Below, one piece after another: positions 1-7,271 of a DNA stretch of 7,271 nucleotides. A program made the position numbers and the translations under genes. Source of the stretch: Bacteroidetes bacterium UBA955. Lineage in GTDB: Bacteria; Bacteroidota; Bacteroidia; NS11-12g; UBA955. The notes under the pieces were generated by a model that searched no databases, had not been told where the DNA came from, and saw nothing but the letters and a program-made list of their open reading frames with translations. Each line of letters starts with the position of its first letter. The first letter of the stretch is position 1. The stretch covers positions 1-7,271 of the forward strand of contig DBCP01000033.1 of the NCBI GenBank assembly GCA_002293105.1, in the 5' to 3' direction.

Positions 1-25
1 AATCATTTCCAGTCACATTCAAATA

Positions 26-64
26 AACAGAGAGGGGGCGGCCATTGGCCGCCCCCTCTCTGTT
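26..64 (-). terminator. Rho-independent terminator of the ppk1-ppx operon
   Basis: Two 19-base arms (26-44 and 46-64) are exact reverse complements around a single T at 45, giving about 18 pairs with a three-base ATT loop. The inner stem is nearly all G and C. Read on the minus strand, the hairpin lies 42 bases past the ppx stop codon and runs into TTTATTTG, a moderately U-rich tail. On the plus strand it is followed by ATACCC, a poor U tract, so leftward termination is the better reading. It could also stop a rightward transcript entering from outside the window. Confidence 0.8.
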
Positions 65-106
65 ATACCCATCTAACAAACAAGACGGGGTCTTGATTCA
101 ATACAA

Positions 107-976
107 TTACTGATAATACAATTCGCGAATCAACCCATCCGCCAATCCAATCCGCGGCACTTCAATGCTATCAATCGCCGCCCATTTCAAAATCGACGTG
201 TAAATCTGTAAGGCCGGCACAATGACCTCAGCGCGCTCTTGTCGCAAATTGTAACGATGCATACGCTCCGTCACCGACAACCCTGAGAGTTCCTTTAAAA
301 AAGCATCCAATTCAACTTTGGCCAGACCGCCATTGTTCTTCACTTTACTGATTGAAAACAACTTATTGATGTTCCCACCACTACCAATTACCGAAAGCGA
401 TTTCAATCCTTTCACACTGCGTTTTACCGCCGCTTTCATTTCTTCCCAAACAGCCTGATCCACACTGCCATGCATCATTCTAATCGTACCTACATTGAAT
501 GAATCTTGCAAAATTCGCTCGCCTTCCGCATACAAAGTCAATTCCGTACTTCCCCCACCAACATCCACGTACAGCCTTGTAGCCTTGTCTAACCCCGCTT
601 CCTTCATGTGCGTATCATAAATAATCGCAGCCTCCTCTTTGCCCGTAATAATATCAATCTCAATACCTGATTCCGCCGCAATCCGCTTCACAATTTCTAC
701 TCCGTTGGATGCATCCCGCATGGCCGATGTAGCACAGGCCCTAAATCGCTCAACGCCATATACTTCCATGATCAACTTGAACGATTGCATGCACTTCATC
801 AGCGCCAGCGCCTTTTCCTCCCCAATACTCCCATATTGAAAAACATCCACTCCCAATCGCAGCGGTATGCGCACCAAACTCAATTTGGTGAAATCTACTT
901 GGTTTTCATAAGGCACTGCCTGCGAGACCAACAATCTCACTGCATTTGATCCGATATCAATGGCTGCCAGGTTCAA
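107..976 (-). CDS. ppx: Exopolyphosphatase, Ppx/GppA phosphatase family
   Basis: This 289-residue cytoplasmic protein has the ASKHA (actin/Hsp70-like) fold signatures of the Ppx/GppA family, which removes terminal phosphate from polyphosphate or the 5' phosphate from pppGpp. Visible motifs are the first phosphate loop AAIDIGSNAVRLL (4-16), ATSAMRD (82-88), GKEEA with the presumed catalytic glutamate (112-116), the second phosphate loop DVGGGSTEL (138-146), GSGGN (198-202), and LADGLIREL near the end. It is far shorter than E. coli Ppx (about 510 residues): the C-terminal HD-type helical domains are absent, leaving only the two-lobed catalytic module. The start must be non-ATG. TTG at 976 gives the expected short lead into the phosphate loop, and an in-frame TGA lies six codons upstream with no ATG or GTG between. 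It overlaps the ppk1 end by 20 bp, which suggests translational coupling. The ppk1 neighbour favours polyphosphate as substrate, but pppGpp cannot be excluded. Confidence 0.88.
   Translation of the reverse strand: MNLAAIDIGSNAVRLLVSQAVPYENQVDFTKLSLVRIPLRLGVDVFQYGSIGEEKALALMKCMQSFKLIMEVYGVERFRACATSAMRDASNGVEIVKRIAAESGIEIDIITGKEEAAIIYDTHMKEAGLDKATRLYVDVGGGSTELTLYAEGERILQDSFNVGTIRMMHGSVDQAVWEEMKAAVKRSVKGLKSLSVIGSGGNINKLFSISKVKNNGGLAKVELDAFLKELSGLSVTERMHRYNLRQERAEVIVPALQIYTSILKWAAIDSIEVPRIGLADGLIRELYYQ
957..976 (-). other. 20-bp ppk1/ppx coding overlap with TTG start
   Basis: The ppx TTG (974-976) lies 17 bases before the ppk1 TGA (957-959), in a different frame. Only a weak ACGGAA precedes the TTG, so ribosomes finishing ppk1 and restarting nearby are the likely source of ppx translation. 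That would tie hydrolase output to kinase output at a lower level. Confidence 0.7.
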
Positions 977-3044
977 TTCCGTACTGTTTGTCTTTCAAAT
1001 ATTCAAAAATGGCCACCTGGGATCGAACCACTGCTTCAGCCCCTTCTGCAACCACATACTCATTGCTGAGCGATGCATCCAAAATTCGTGCTTTTTCATT
1101 CTCCGCCAATTGGATGTTCATAATATGTGATAATTCTTCTTTGATGCTTTTATCGTGGATCGGACAGGCAACCTCAACCCGGTGATCCAAATTCCGAACC
1201 ATCCAATCTGCCGATGAAATAAATACCTGTTGCGCATCACCTCTACCAAAAATAAAAACGCGCGCATGCTCCAAATACTGATCCACAATAGAGATTGATT
1301 TGGGCTTTCGCTTGAATACCTTTTGATCCATCACTCCACAGAAAATCCCCCTAATCACAAAAGACAAATCCACACCCTGTCGCGCGGCTGAATAAAGTTC
1401 GTCTATCAATGACTCGTCCGACAAACTATTGAGCTTCACAATGACAGCTGCCTCTTTCTTTTTCTTCGCCAAAACGGATTGCTTCGCGATGAGCGCCATA
1501 AAATGTCTGCGCATACTCACCGGCGCCGGCACCAAGACCTTACAAGATTTCAAGGTGGCCAAATTGGGCATTGGGCGTTCTAAACAGTCAAACACACGGT
1601 TGATATCCGCCATAATCTGTCGGTTTGATGTCAATAAACAATGATCCGCATACACTTTGGCCGTACTTTCATTCAAATTCCCTGTACTCACAAAACCAAA
1701 TTGGGTGGTCCGGTTAAACTCCCTGCGCTTAATGACACAAATTTTCGCATGAATTTTCATGTCGGGCAGCCCAATATACACCCTAACCCCTTCATCTTCC
1801 AACCTCCGCTTCCACATCAAATTGGCTTCCTCATCGAACCTTGCTTTCAGTTCAATCACCACCGATACTTGTTTCCCATTGCGCACTGCGTTGATCAATG
1901 CATTGATTACCCGGGAATCCTTCGCCAATCGATATAGTGTAACGCGAATACTCACCACCGCCGGATCAATGGCCGCTTCTCGAAACAAATCAATCACACT
2001 ATCAAATGAATGATAAGGAAAATGTAACATCACATCGCGTTTGGCAATGACATCCATAATGCGACATGGCTGCGTCAACAGGGGATGCACGAAAGGCCTC
2101 GGACGTGGAACAATATCGTGGAACACCTCCCTCGGAAAATCCATAAAGTCTTTAAAATTATGAATTCTGCCACCGGGCACCATATGGTCTTTCTTGTTCA
2201 GTCCCAACCTTCGCATCAAAAAATCCAACAAATTGGGATCAATTTGCTTGTCGTACACAAAACGCGTGGCCTTTCCCTTCTTCCGGTTCTTCAAACCCTT
2301 CTCCAAGTCATCAATCAAATTGGTGTGGAAATCACTATCCAAATCCAATTCCGCATCGCGGGTAACCTTGATCAAATGTCCCATGAATTTGTCAAACCCG
2401 AAGGGTGCAAACAAATAGGGCAAATTGTAGCGCACGATATCTTCCAACAATATCAAATCTTGGGTACCCTTGGCCGATGGCAAAACCACCACTCGTGGCA
2501 AGTCACCCACTGGGATTTCAATCAATGCATAGCGATGCATCATCGCGCTCTGTGAATGTCCCAAGACACATGCCAAATACACCGAACGATCCCGCAGCAA
2601 GGGCATTGCCGGAATCGATTCTATCATCAAGGGCACAATGCGTGTGTGCAACCGCTCCTCGAAGTAATTCTCTACAAACTCTTTCTGCGCTTTGTTGAGT
2701 TGTTTATCGGTCTTGAAATACACATTGCGCGCCTCCATTTCCGCAACCAACTCTCTGTATATTCGCTCGAATTGCGACTGCTGGGTCAAAACCACCGACA
2801 TGATCTGACTCAAAATCTTATCCGGATTTTGCTCCAAATGCATCTTTGCTTTACTCGGTGATACTTTGGCCATTCGGTTCAACGTAGCCACCCGTACACG
2901 GAAAAACTCGTCCAGATTATTTGAAAAAATCCCTAAAAATCGCAGCCTGTCGTGTAGGTGATTCTGCTCGTCTTCCGCCTCTTGTAGTACCCTCCCATTA
3001 AATGAAAGCCAACTTATATCCCTGTTAATCAATGATTTTTTCAA
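957..3044 (-). CDS. ppk1: Polyphosphate kinase 1
   Basis: This 695-residue protein is full length for PPK1, which reversibly moves the gamma phosphate of ATP onto inorganic polyphosphate through a phosphohistidine. The N domain opens with RDISWLSFNGRVLQEA (8-23) and SNNLDEFFRVR (41-51). The C1 domain carries ARFDEEAN (401-408), KIHAK with the phospho-acceptor His432, and STGNLNEST (453-461). The C2 domain carries DQYLEHARVFIF (588-599) and SSADWM (610-615). With a constant offset of three, Arg372, Arg402 and His432 match E. coli Arg375, Arg405 and His435 as I remember that numbering. The second conserved histidine (E. coli His454) is Phe451 here. The start is TTG at 3044: an in-frame TGA lies two codons upstream, only ATT separates them, and TTG gives a normal N terminus. 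No good Shine-Dalgarno is placed for it; GAAGG lies about 22 bases upstream, too far. It is the first gene of the operon with ppx. Confidence 0.96.
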   Translation of the reverse strand: MKKSLINRDISWLSFNGRVLQEAEDEQNHLHDRLRFLGIFSNNLDEFFRVRVATLNRMAKVSPSKAKMHLEQNPDKILSQIMSVVLTQQSQFERIYRELVAEMEARNVYFKTDKQLNKAQKEFVENYFEERLHTRIVPLMIESIPAMPLLRDRSVYLACVLGHSQSAMMHRYALIEIPVGDLPRVVVLPSAKGTQDLILLEDIVRYNLPYLFAPFGFDKFMGHLIKVTRDAELDLDSDFHTNLIDDLEKGLKNRKKGKATRFVYDKQIDPNLLDFLMRRLGLNKKDHMVPGGRIHNFKDFMDFPREVFHDIVPRPRPFVHPLLTQPCRIMDVIAKRDVMLHFPYHSFDSVIDLFREAAIDPAVVSIRVTLYRLAKDSRVINALINAVRNGKQVSVVIELKARFDEEANLMWKRRLEDEGVRVYIGLPDMKIHAKICVIKRREFNRTTQFGFVSTGNLNESTAKVYADHCLLTSNRQIMADINRVFDCLERPMPNLATLKSCKVLVPAPVSMRRHFMALIAKQSVLAKKKKEAAVIVKLNSLSDESLIDELYSAARQGVDLSFVIRGIFCGVMDQKVFKRKPKSISIVDQYLEHARVFIFGRGDAQQVFISSADWMVRNLDHRVEVACPIHDKSIKEELSHIMNIQLAENEKARILDASLSNEYVVAEGAEAVVRSQVAIFEYLKDKQYGIEPGSH

Positions 3045-3252
3045 AATTCAACGTCAATGTTTCTAACCTTCAAATATGAATGTACCAACACCCTCTCATT
3101 GTTACTGATAGGATAAGGATATGTTTATTTATTATTAAGAAAATTCAAAACAAAATAATAACACTCTACATCATTCCGTAACACCAAAGCAACACAAAAA
3201 TCTTAATTCATCCTCATTAACCCAACATACCAACAGGTATTTCGTGCAGAAC
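3045..3252. other. Divergent AT-rich intergenic region
   Basis: These 208 bp separate the divergent ppk1 and metallophosphoesterase genes and must hold the promoters for both. The middle (about 3110-3165) is strongly AT-rich. It contains an 8-bp inverted repeat of only A and T (3129-3136 with 3154-3161, 17-base loop), too weak to call an operator. For ppk1, the minus strand shows several partial matches to the Bacteroidota -7 element TAnnTTTG (for example CATATTTG at 3071-3078), but none has a TTG about 19 bases upstream, so I assign no ppk1 promoter. I see no small ORF or structured RNA. Confidence 0.6.
3099..3127 (+). promoter_or_regulatory. Candidate Bacteroidota-type promoter for the metallophosphoesterase pair
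   Basis: TTG at 3099-3101 is followed after 18 bases by TATGTTTA at 3120-3127, matching the Bacteroidota -33 TTG and -7 TAnnTTTG pattern except for the last base. Transcription would begin near 3133, giving a leader of about 120 bases before the ATG at 3253. In AT-rich DNA a match this short can occur by chance, so this is only a candidate. Confidence 0.3.
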
Positions 3253-4134
3253 ATGACGACCTCGAAGCGACAAATTCAGGTATGTGTATTGAGTGATTTA
3301 CACCTAGGAACTTTTGGCTGCCACGCCCAAGAAATCTGCGACTACCTCAAGACCATTCAGCCAGAAATATTGGTATTGAACGGTGACATCATCGATATCT
3401 GGCAATTCAGAAAATCATACTTTCCGCCGCAACACATGCAGGTAGTGCGTGAAATCCTCAAACTCAGCACCCAAGGCACCCAAGTGTATTATATCACCGG
3501 AAACCATGACGAAGCGTTGCGTCGTTATTCTGGCACCCAACTCGGAAATATCACACTTGACGACAAACTAATTCTTCAATTAGACGGTAAAAAAGTATGG
3601 ATTTTCCATGGCGATGTGTTCGATGCTACCACCCAAGGATCGGCCAAATTGTTGGCACAGCTCGGTGGCAAAGGCTACGACATTCTCATCTGGGTGAATC
3701 ATCGCATCAATCAGTTGTTGAGATTCATAGGCAAAGAGCGCATGAGCCTCAGCAAACGCGTGAAAGAAAGCGTAAAAAAGGCCGTTTCATGGATCAATAA
3801 CTTTGAACAAACTGCAGCGGAATTGGCCATCGACTCGCAGTACCATACCGTAATCTGTGGACACATTCACCAGCCACAAAAGCGCATCATCAAAACCGAC
3901 AAAGGCGAAGTACTCTACCTTAATTCTGGAGACTGGATTGAAAACCTGACCGCATTGGAATATCACGACAAAGAATGGTTGATCTACCAGCACCCGGTTT
4001 CCAATAAAAAGAAACCCATGGCACAAGCAGATGTGGAAGAGTTGGATTTACTGAGAAAGCCTTGCTTACCGGATGTAATCGGTCACCATATAGCGGCCAT
4101 CGTTGGAAGCCCCGCAAGCGTCACCCTATCATGA
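3253..4134 (+). CDS. LpxH-like calcineurin-type metallophosphoesterase
   Basis: The protein (293 residues from the ATG) has every metal-binding block of the calcineurin-like phosphoesterase fold: SDLHLG (14-19), NGDIID (43-48), TGNHDE (82-87), FHGD (118-121) and CGHIHQP (202-208), so a two-metal active site is expected. The superfamily containing LpxH (UDP-2,3-diacylglucosamine diphosphatase, lipid A synthesis) fits best, and close relatives I recall from Bacteroidota carry that name. It is longer than classical LpxH (about 240 residues), with a helical insert rich in Lys and Arg (about 150-185) that could touch membrane lipid, and a tail of about 45 residues after the core. No signal peptide or membrane segment is seen. 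A GTG at 3244 with AGG seven bases ahead would add three residues; I chose the ATG because relatives begin about 11 residues before the first motif. The stop overlaps the next start (ATGA), so the two are translated together. Substrate is inferred, not proven. Confidence 0.9.
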   Translation: MTTSKRQIQVCVLSDLHLGTFGCHAQEICDYLKTIQPEILVLNGDIIDIWQFRKSYFPPQHMQVVREILKLSTQGTQVYYITGNHDEALRRYSGTQLGNITLDDKLILQLDGKKVWIFHGDVFDATTQGSAKLLAQLGGKGYDILIWVNHRINQLLRFIGKERMSLSKRVKESVKKAVSWINNFEQTAAELAIDSQYHTVICGHIHQPQKRIIKTDKGEVLYLNSGDWIENLTALEYHDKEWLIYQHPVSNKKKPMAQADVEELDLLRKPCLPDVIGHHIAAIVGSPASVTLS

Positions 4135-5237
4135 AAATCTTGTATGCGGTTCAGGCCACGGGTAACGGCCACATCAGTCGTGCCGCAGAAATCATCCCTT
4201 TGCTACAAACTTACGGCAACGTGGATGTCATGCTCAGCGGCAATAATGCACACCTTCCCGTTCAACTCCCCGTAAAATTTCGCAGCAAGGGCGTCAGCTT
4301 ATTCTACCGCCATGGTGGAGGGTTAGACTACAAAAAAATGTTGCGCCAAATTAACCCTATTCAGCTGTGGAAAGACGTTCGCCGTTTGCCTGTGCAAGAA
4401 TACGATTTGGTCATCAATGACTTCGACTTCATCACCGCCATGGCCTGTAAATTGAAAGGGGTTTTCAGCGTTCAAATAGGACATCAAGCCAGTTTTCAGT
4501 ACCAAAATGTGCCGCGACCCAGCCGTAAAAACCGTTTTGGGGAGTTCGTACTCAAACATTTTGCGCCTGCATCGCATTACATCGGATTGCATTTTCAACC
4601 TTATCACCCGAACATTCTACCACCCATTATCGGTGATAGCATTCGTAAATCGCTACCATCCAACCAAGGGCATATTACCGTATACCTGGCCCAATATCGC
4701 TTAGAAGAACTGTTGCGACAATTCAAAAGCCTCACTCACCTGAGATTCCATATTTTCAGTGCGGAAGTGTCCAAACAATCACAAAAAGACAATTGCACCC
4801 TCTTTCCGCTGGGCAAGGAGTCGTTTTCCCACTCGATGATCCACTCTCAAGGCATCATCACCGGGGGCGGATTTGAAACGCCTGCCGAAGCACTGTTTTT
4901 GGGAAAAAAAATCATCAGCATCCCCATCAAGGGGCAGTATGAGCAATTCTGCAATGCCGAGGCCCTAAAAACCCTTGGGGCAAAGGTTCTCTATGATATG
5001 GACATTCATTTCGGGGCAGAAGTTGATCGCTATTTCGACGGACAACCGGCTAAAAAAACAGCCCAAATAACATTTTGGAGCAATAAAACCATCGTAGACA
5101 ATTTCATGGCGATGGCCCTCAAAGCCAAATCCAACAAACCCGATCAGGATACAGAGCTGCCTGGAGCAACAATGCTAGACGGACTCATGAACACCAACTT
5201 CCCGTCAGCATCCTCTGCCATCAAGATCATGCCCTGA
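4131..5237 (+). CDS. MurG-like GT-B family glycosyltransferase
   Basis: This 368-residue protein resembles the two-domain GT-B glycosyltransferases that use nucleotide sugars. The N terminus reads [18 protein letters not shown], the glycine-rich acceptor-side loop of MurG and its relatives (GNGHISRA, 11-18). NDFDF (96-100) and GHQASF (117-122) follow in the first domain. The donor-binding half carries [11 protein letters not shown] (245-255) and [12 protein letters not shown] (265-276), the usual site for the nucleotide and sugar. No membrane segment or signal peptide is visible, so it is probably cytoplasmic or membrane-peripheral. I chose ATG 4131 over an ATG at 4062 because it puts the glycine loop at residue 11, as relatives have it, and forms an ATGA overlap with the phosphoesterase. 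The last 31 residues (338-368) are read from the strand opposite the metG 3' end and look like an extension beyond the usual fold. Donor and acceptor are unknown; a lipid or envelope acceptor is a guess from the neighbour. Confidence 0.87.
   Translation: MKILYAVQATGNGHISRAAEIIPLLQTYGNVDVMLSGNNAHLPVQLPVKFRSKGVSLFYRHGGGLDYKKMLRQINPIQLWKDVRRLPVQEYDLVINDFDFITAMACKLKGVFSVQIGHQASFQYQNVPRPSRKNRFGEFVLKHFAPASHYIGLHFQPYHPNILPPIIGDSIRKSLPSNQGHITVYLAQYRLEELLRQFKSLTHLRFHIFSAEVSKQSQKDNCTLFPLGKESFSHSMIHSQGIITGGGFETPAEALFLGKKIISIPIKGQYEQFCNAEALKTLGAKVLYDMDIHFGAEVDRYFDGQPAKKTAQITFWSNKTIVDNFMAMALKAKSNKPDQDTELPGATMLDGLMNTNFPSASSAIKIMP
5144..5237. other. 94-bp antisense overlap of two coding 3' ends
   Basis: The glycosyltransferase stop (TGA, 5235-5237) lies inside metG, and the metG stop (TGA on the minus strand, 5144-5146) lies inside the glycosyltransferase. 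About 31 codons of each gene are therefore coded on both strands. In this phase third codon positions face each other, while first positions face second positions. The metG side encodes recognisable tRNA-binding-domain sequence ([16 protein letters not shown]), so the glycosyltransferase tail is probably the newer reading. No intergenic terminator exists between the two genes. Confidence 0.85.
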
Positions 5238-7267
5238 CTTTCGATGCCACGCATTTTTCGCGGGGCCAAATTCGCCAACAAAAGCACCTGCTTGCCAACC
5301 ACCTCTTCGGGCTGAAAATGCAGGGCGATGCCTGACACCACCGTGCGAACTTCCTCGCCAACAGCCAACGTCAACTTCAGCAATTTATCGGCTTTCTCCA
5401 CCTTCTCACACGCCGTTACTGTTGCCACGCGTAAATCCAACTTGGCAAAATCATCATAAGTAACTTCCGCTTTGGCTTCCGCCTGCTTCGATTCTACTTC
5501 CGCAACCACAGAACCTGTTGCAGCGCCCGCTGACTTCGCCGCCTCTGCCGCACTTTCCGCCGCGGTTGCTTGCAACTTCGCAATCTGAGCTTCTATCACA
5601 TCGTCTTCCAACTTCTGAAACAATAATCCAGCAGCACCCAACGTATGTCCTTCAGCCAACTCAAACCATTTGCCGACCTGCGCACCAGACAACCAGAACG
5701 ACTGTTTATCATCGGCAGTTACTGCAACACCCAATTGCGATAGCAAACGGCTGCTCGCCTCTGGCATGAACGGCTCCATCAACAACGCGAGATTATACAA
5801 CACCTGCACCGCCTCACTCAACACCATCGCCGTAGCCTCTGCATCGGTCTTCACCAACTTCCAAGGTTCGTGCTCGGCCAAATATTTGTTGCCCAATCGG
5901 GCCAATTCCATCATTTTAAATTGCGCATCGCGGAACTGATAGTTGTTCAACAAATCAACCACCGGGCGCACATATTCGGCCACCATGGGATGCTCCCCTG
6001 AAACAGACCGATCAAACAGTGTATATGGCTCCCTTACAGCACCCACCGCAGGCATTACCCCTTCATAATATTTCTGCATCAACACCAACACACGGTTGGC
6101 GAAATTGCCCAAAATCCCCACCAATTCAGAATTTACACGGGTCTGGTAATCCTTCCAAGTAAACTCACTGTCCTTGGTCTCCGGCGCGATCGACGTAAGC
6201 ACGTAACGCAGCTCATCCTTCCGGTTCGGCATCTCCACCAAGTATTCATTCAACCAAACAGCCCAATTTCTGCTGGTCGATATTTTCTGTCCCTCCAAAT
6301 TCAAAAACTCATTCGCCGGCACCTGCTCCGGCAACACATATCCGTCGCCCCGTAAGTGCAGCATCGCCGGGAAAATGATACAGTGAAACACAATATTGTC
6401 TTTACCAATGAAATGTACCAAACGCGAATCGCCCGTCCACCATTGCTCCCAATCATCAGGACGCAATTCTTTCGTGGCCGAAATATACCCAATGGGCGCT
6501 TCAAACCACACATACAAAACCTTGCCATCCGCACCTTCCAAAGGCACCGGCACGCCCCATTCCAAATCGCGCGTCATCGCCCTGGGCCGCAAACCCTCAT
6601 TCAACCAACTCTTACACTGTCCGTATACATTGCTCTTCCAATGCGATTTACCACCCAGCCATCCATTCAAAAACGTCTCCTGTAATTCATCCAAAGGCAA
6701 ATACCAGTTCACCGTTTCTTTCATCACCGGCACAGTGCCACTCAAAGCCGACTTGGGATTGAGCAATTCGGTAGGACTCAACGTGCTACCGCATTTTTCG
6801 CACTGATCGCCATAAGCGCCATCATTCTTGCACGACGGACAAGTACCAACGATATAGCGATCGGCCAAAAACTGCCCCGCCTGCTCATCGAAATACTGCT
6901 CGGAGCGAATCTCTTTAAAGGCCCCTTTGTCGTACAAATTCTTAAAAAACGCCTGCGATAGCTCTTTATGCGTGGCATTCGATGTACGCGAATAAATATC
7001 GAACGATATACCCAATTCCTTGAACGAATCACCGATGATTTTGTGATAGCGATCCACCACGTCCTGTGAAGTAATCCCCTCTTTCCTTGCCCTCAACGTA
7101 ATCGGCACACCATGTTCGTCGCTACCGCAAATAAACAACACCTCTTCTCCACGCAAACGTTGTACTCGGGCGTGGATATCGGCAGGAATATAAACACCCG
7201 CCAAATGCCCAATATGAACGGGGCCGTTGGCGTAAGGAAGTGCAGCTGTAATGGTAATCTTCGACAT
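5144..7267 (-). CDS. metG: Methionyl-tRNA synthetase
   Basis: This cytoplasmic enzyme (707 residues) charges tRNA-Met with methionine. It is a class I synthetase: [11 protein letters not shown] (11-21) holds the HIGH motif and KISTS (328-332) is the KMSKS loop. Between them a zinc knuckle has Cys143, Cys146, Cys156 and Cys159 (CPSC and CEKC), the single-knuckle form. [22 protein letters not shown] (371-392) begins the helical anticodon-binding domain, which ends near 560. An Ala- and Glu-rich linker (about 567-600) leads to a C-terminal EMAP/Trbp111-type tRNA-binding domain (about 603-707: [31 protein letters not shown]), which dimerises the enzyme in E. coli. E. coli MetRS has the same overall plan at about 676 residues. 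The ATG at 7267 sits four bases from the window edge, so its ribosome site and promoter are not visible. The second Lys of the KMSKS loop is Thr331. Its 3' end overlaps the glycosyltransferase on the other strand. Confidence 0.98.
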   Translation of the reverse strand: MSKITITAALPYANGPVHIGHLAGVYIPADIHARVQRLRGEEVLFICGSDEHGVPITLRARKEGITSQDVVDRYHKIIGDSFKELGISFDIYSRTSNATHKELSQAFFKNLYDKGAFKEIRSEQYFDEQAGQFLADRYIVGTCPSCKNDGAYGDQCEKCGSTLSPTELLNPKSALSGTVPVMKETVNWYLPLDELQETFLNGWLGGKSHWKSNVYGQCKSWLNEGLRPRAMTRDLEWGVPVPLEGADGKVLYVWFEAPIGYISATKELRPDDWEQWWTGDSRLVHFIGKDNIVFHCIIFPAMLHLRGDGYVLPEQVPANEFLNLEGQKISTSRNWAVWLNEYLVEMPNRKDELRYVLTSIAPETKDSEFTWKDYQTRVNSELVGILGNFANRVLVLMQKYYEGVMPAVGAVREPYTLFDRSVSGEHPMVAEYVRPVVDLLNNYQFRDAQFKMMELARLGNKYLAEHEPWKLVKTDAEATAMVLSEAVQVLYNLALLMEPFMPEASSRLLSQLGVAVTADDKQSFWLSGAQVGKWFELAEGHTLGAAGLLFQKLEDDVIEAQIAKLQATAAESAAEAAKSAGAATGSVVAEVESKQAEAKAEVTYDDFAKLDLRVATVTACEKVEKADKLLKLTLAVGEEVRTVVSGIALHFQPEEVVGKQVLLLANLAPRKMRGIESQGMILMAEDADGKLVFMSPSSIVAPGSSVS

Positions 7268-7271
7268 GAGA

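Noticed and set aside
3..26. Possible C-terminal end of a plus-strand gene (last residues SFPVTFK, TAA at 24-26, touching the hairpin)
   Set aside because: The ending resembles the last beta strand of some TonB-type proteins, and a stop directly before a terminator is attractive, but seven codons at the window edge cannot support a gene call.
2085..2861. Long open frame antisense to ppk1 (156 codons, one stop, then 101 codons)
   Set aside because: It lies wholly opposite well-conserved ppk1 sequence, is broken by a stop, and its protein shows no recognisable domain. It is a shadow of ppk1 codon use.
3031..3050. Frameshift in the six-A run near the ppk1 start hiding an upstream ATG
   Set aside because: I tested one added and one removed A: the first gives an immediate stop, and the second opens a frame without any ATG before a TGA. 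TTG remains the best start.
3129..3161. AT-only inverted repeat in the divergent intergenic region as an operator
   Set aside because: Eight-base arms of pure A and T with a 17-base loop are expected by chance in such AT-rich DNA.
4062..4130. Upstream start for the glycosyltransferase (ATG 4062, 23 extra residues)
   Set aside because: The extra residues lie within the phosphoesterase gene, look non-homologous (many Arg, Pro, His), and would displace the glycine loop from its usual place near the N terminus.
6396..6806. 136-codon open frame antisense to metG
   Set aside because: It lies inside conserved metG, including the zinc-knuckle region, has no start context or domain, and overlaps another shadow frame.

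Overview
The window holds five complete protein-coding genes and very little non-coding DNA. I infer a member of the Bacteroidota. The reasons are the methionyl-tRNA synthetase with a C-terminal tRNA-binding domain and a KISTS signature, the polyphosphate kinase with 'GFVSTGN' where proteobacteria have 'AHIGTGN', the short one-module Ppx, the lack of strong Shine-Dalgarno sequences, and a metallophosphoesterase of a type I remember from that phylum. This placement rests on remembered family features, not on a search.

Layout. At the left edge (26-64) a nearly perfect palindrome forms a strong hairpin that most likely terminates the leftward polyphosphate operon. That operon runs on the minus strand: ppk1 (957-3044) followed by a Ppx/GppA phosphatase gene (107-976), which overlap by 20 bp. 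Both start with TTG. A 208-bp AT-rich divergent intergenic region (3045-3252) separates it from a plus-strand pair: an LpxH-like calcineurin-fold metallophosphoesterase (3253-4134) and a GT-B glycosyltransferase (4131-5237), joined by an ATGA stop/start overlap. The glycosyltransferase runs tail to tail into metG (5144-7267, minus strand), and the two coding regions overlap by 94 bp on opposite strands.

How the genes work together. Ppk1 makes inorganic polyphosphate from ATP and the adjacent Ppx would hydrolyse it, so the first operon is a make-and-break module for one polymer. The plus-strand pair looks like an envelope lipid or glycan function (a phosphoesterase of the UDP-diacylglucosamine hydrolase superfamily plus a MurG-like glycosyltransferase), but the substrate of neither can be read from sequence. 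metG is housekeeping.

I see no tRNA or rRNA gene, mobile element, CRISPR array or phage gene, and no convincing undescribed system. The points most worth a second look are the antisense 3' overlap that gives the glycosyltransferase a tail written on the back of metG, the two TTG starts in the polyphosphate operon, and the missing second conserved histidine in Ppk1.
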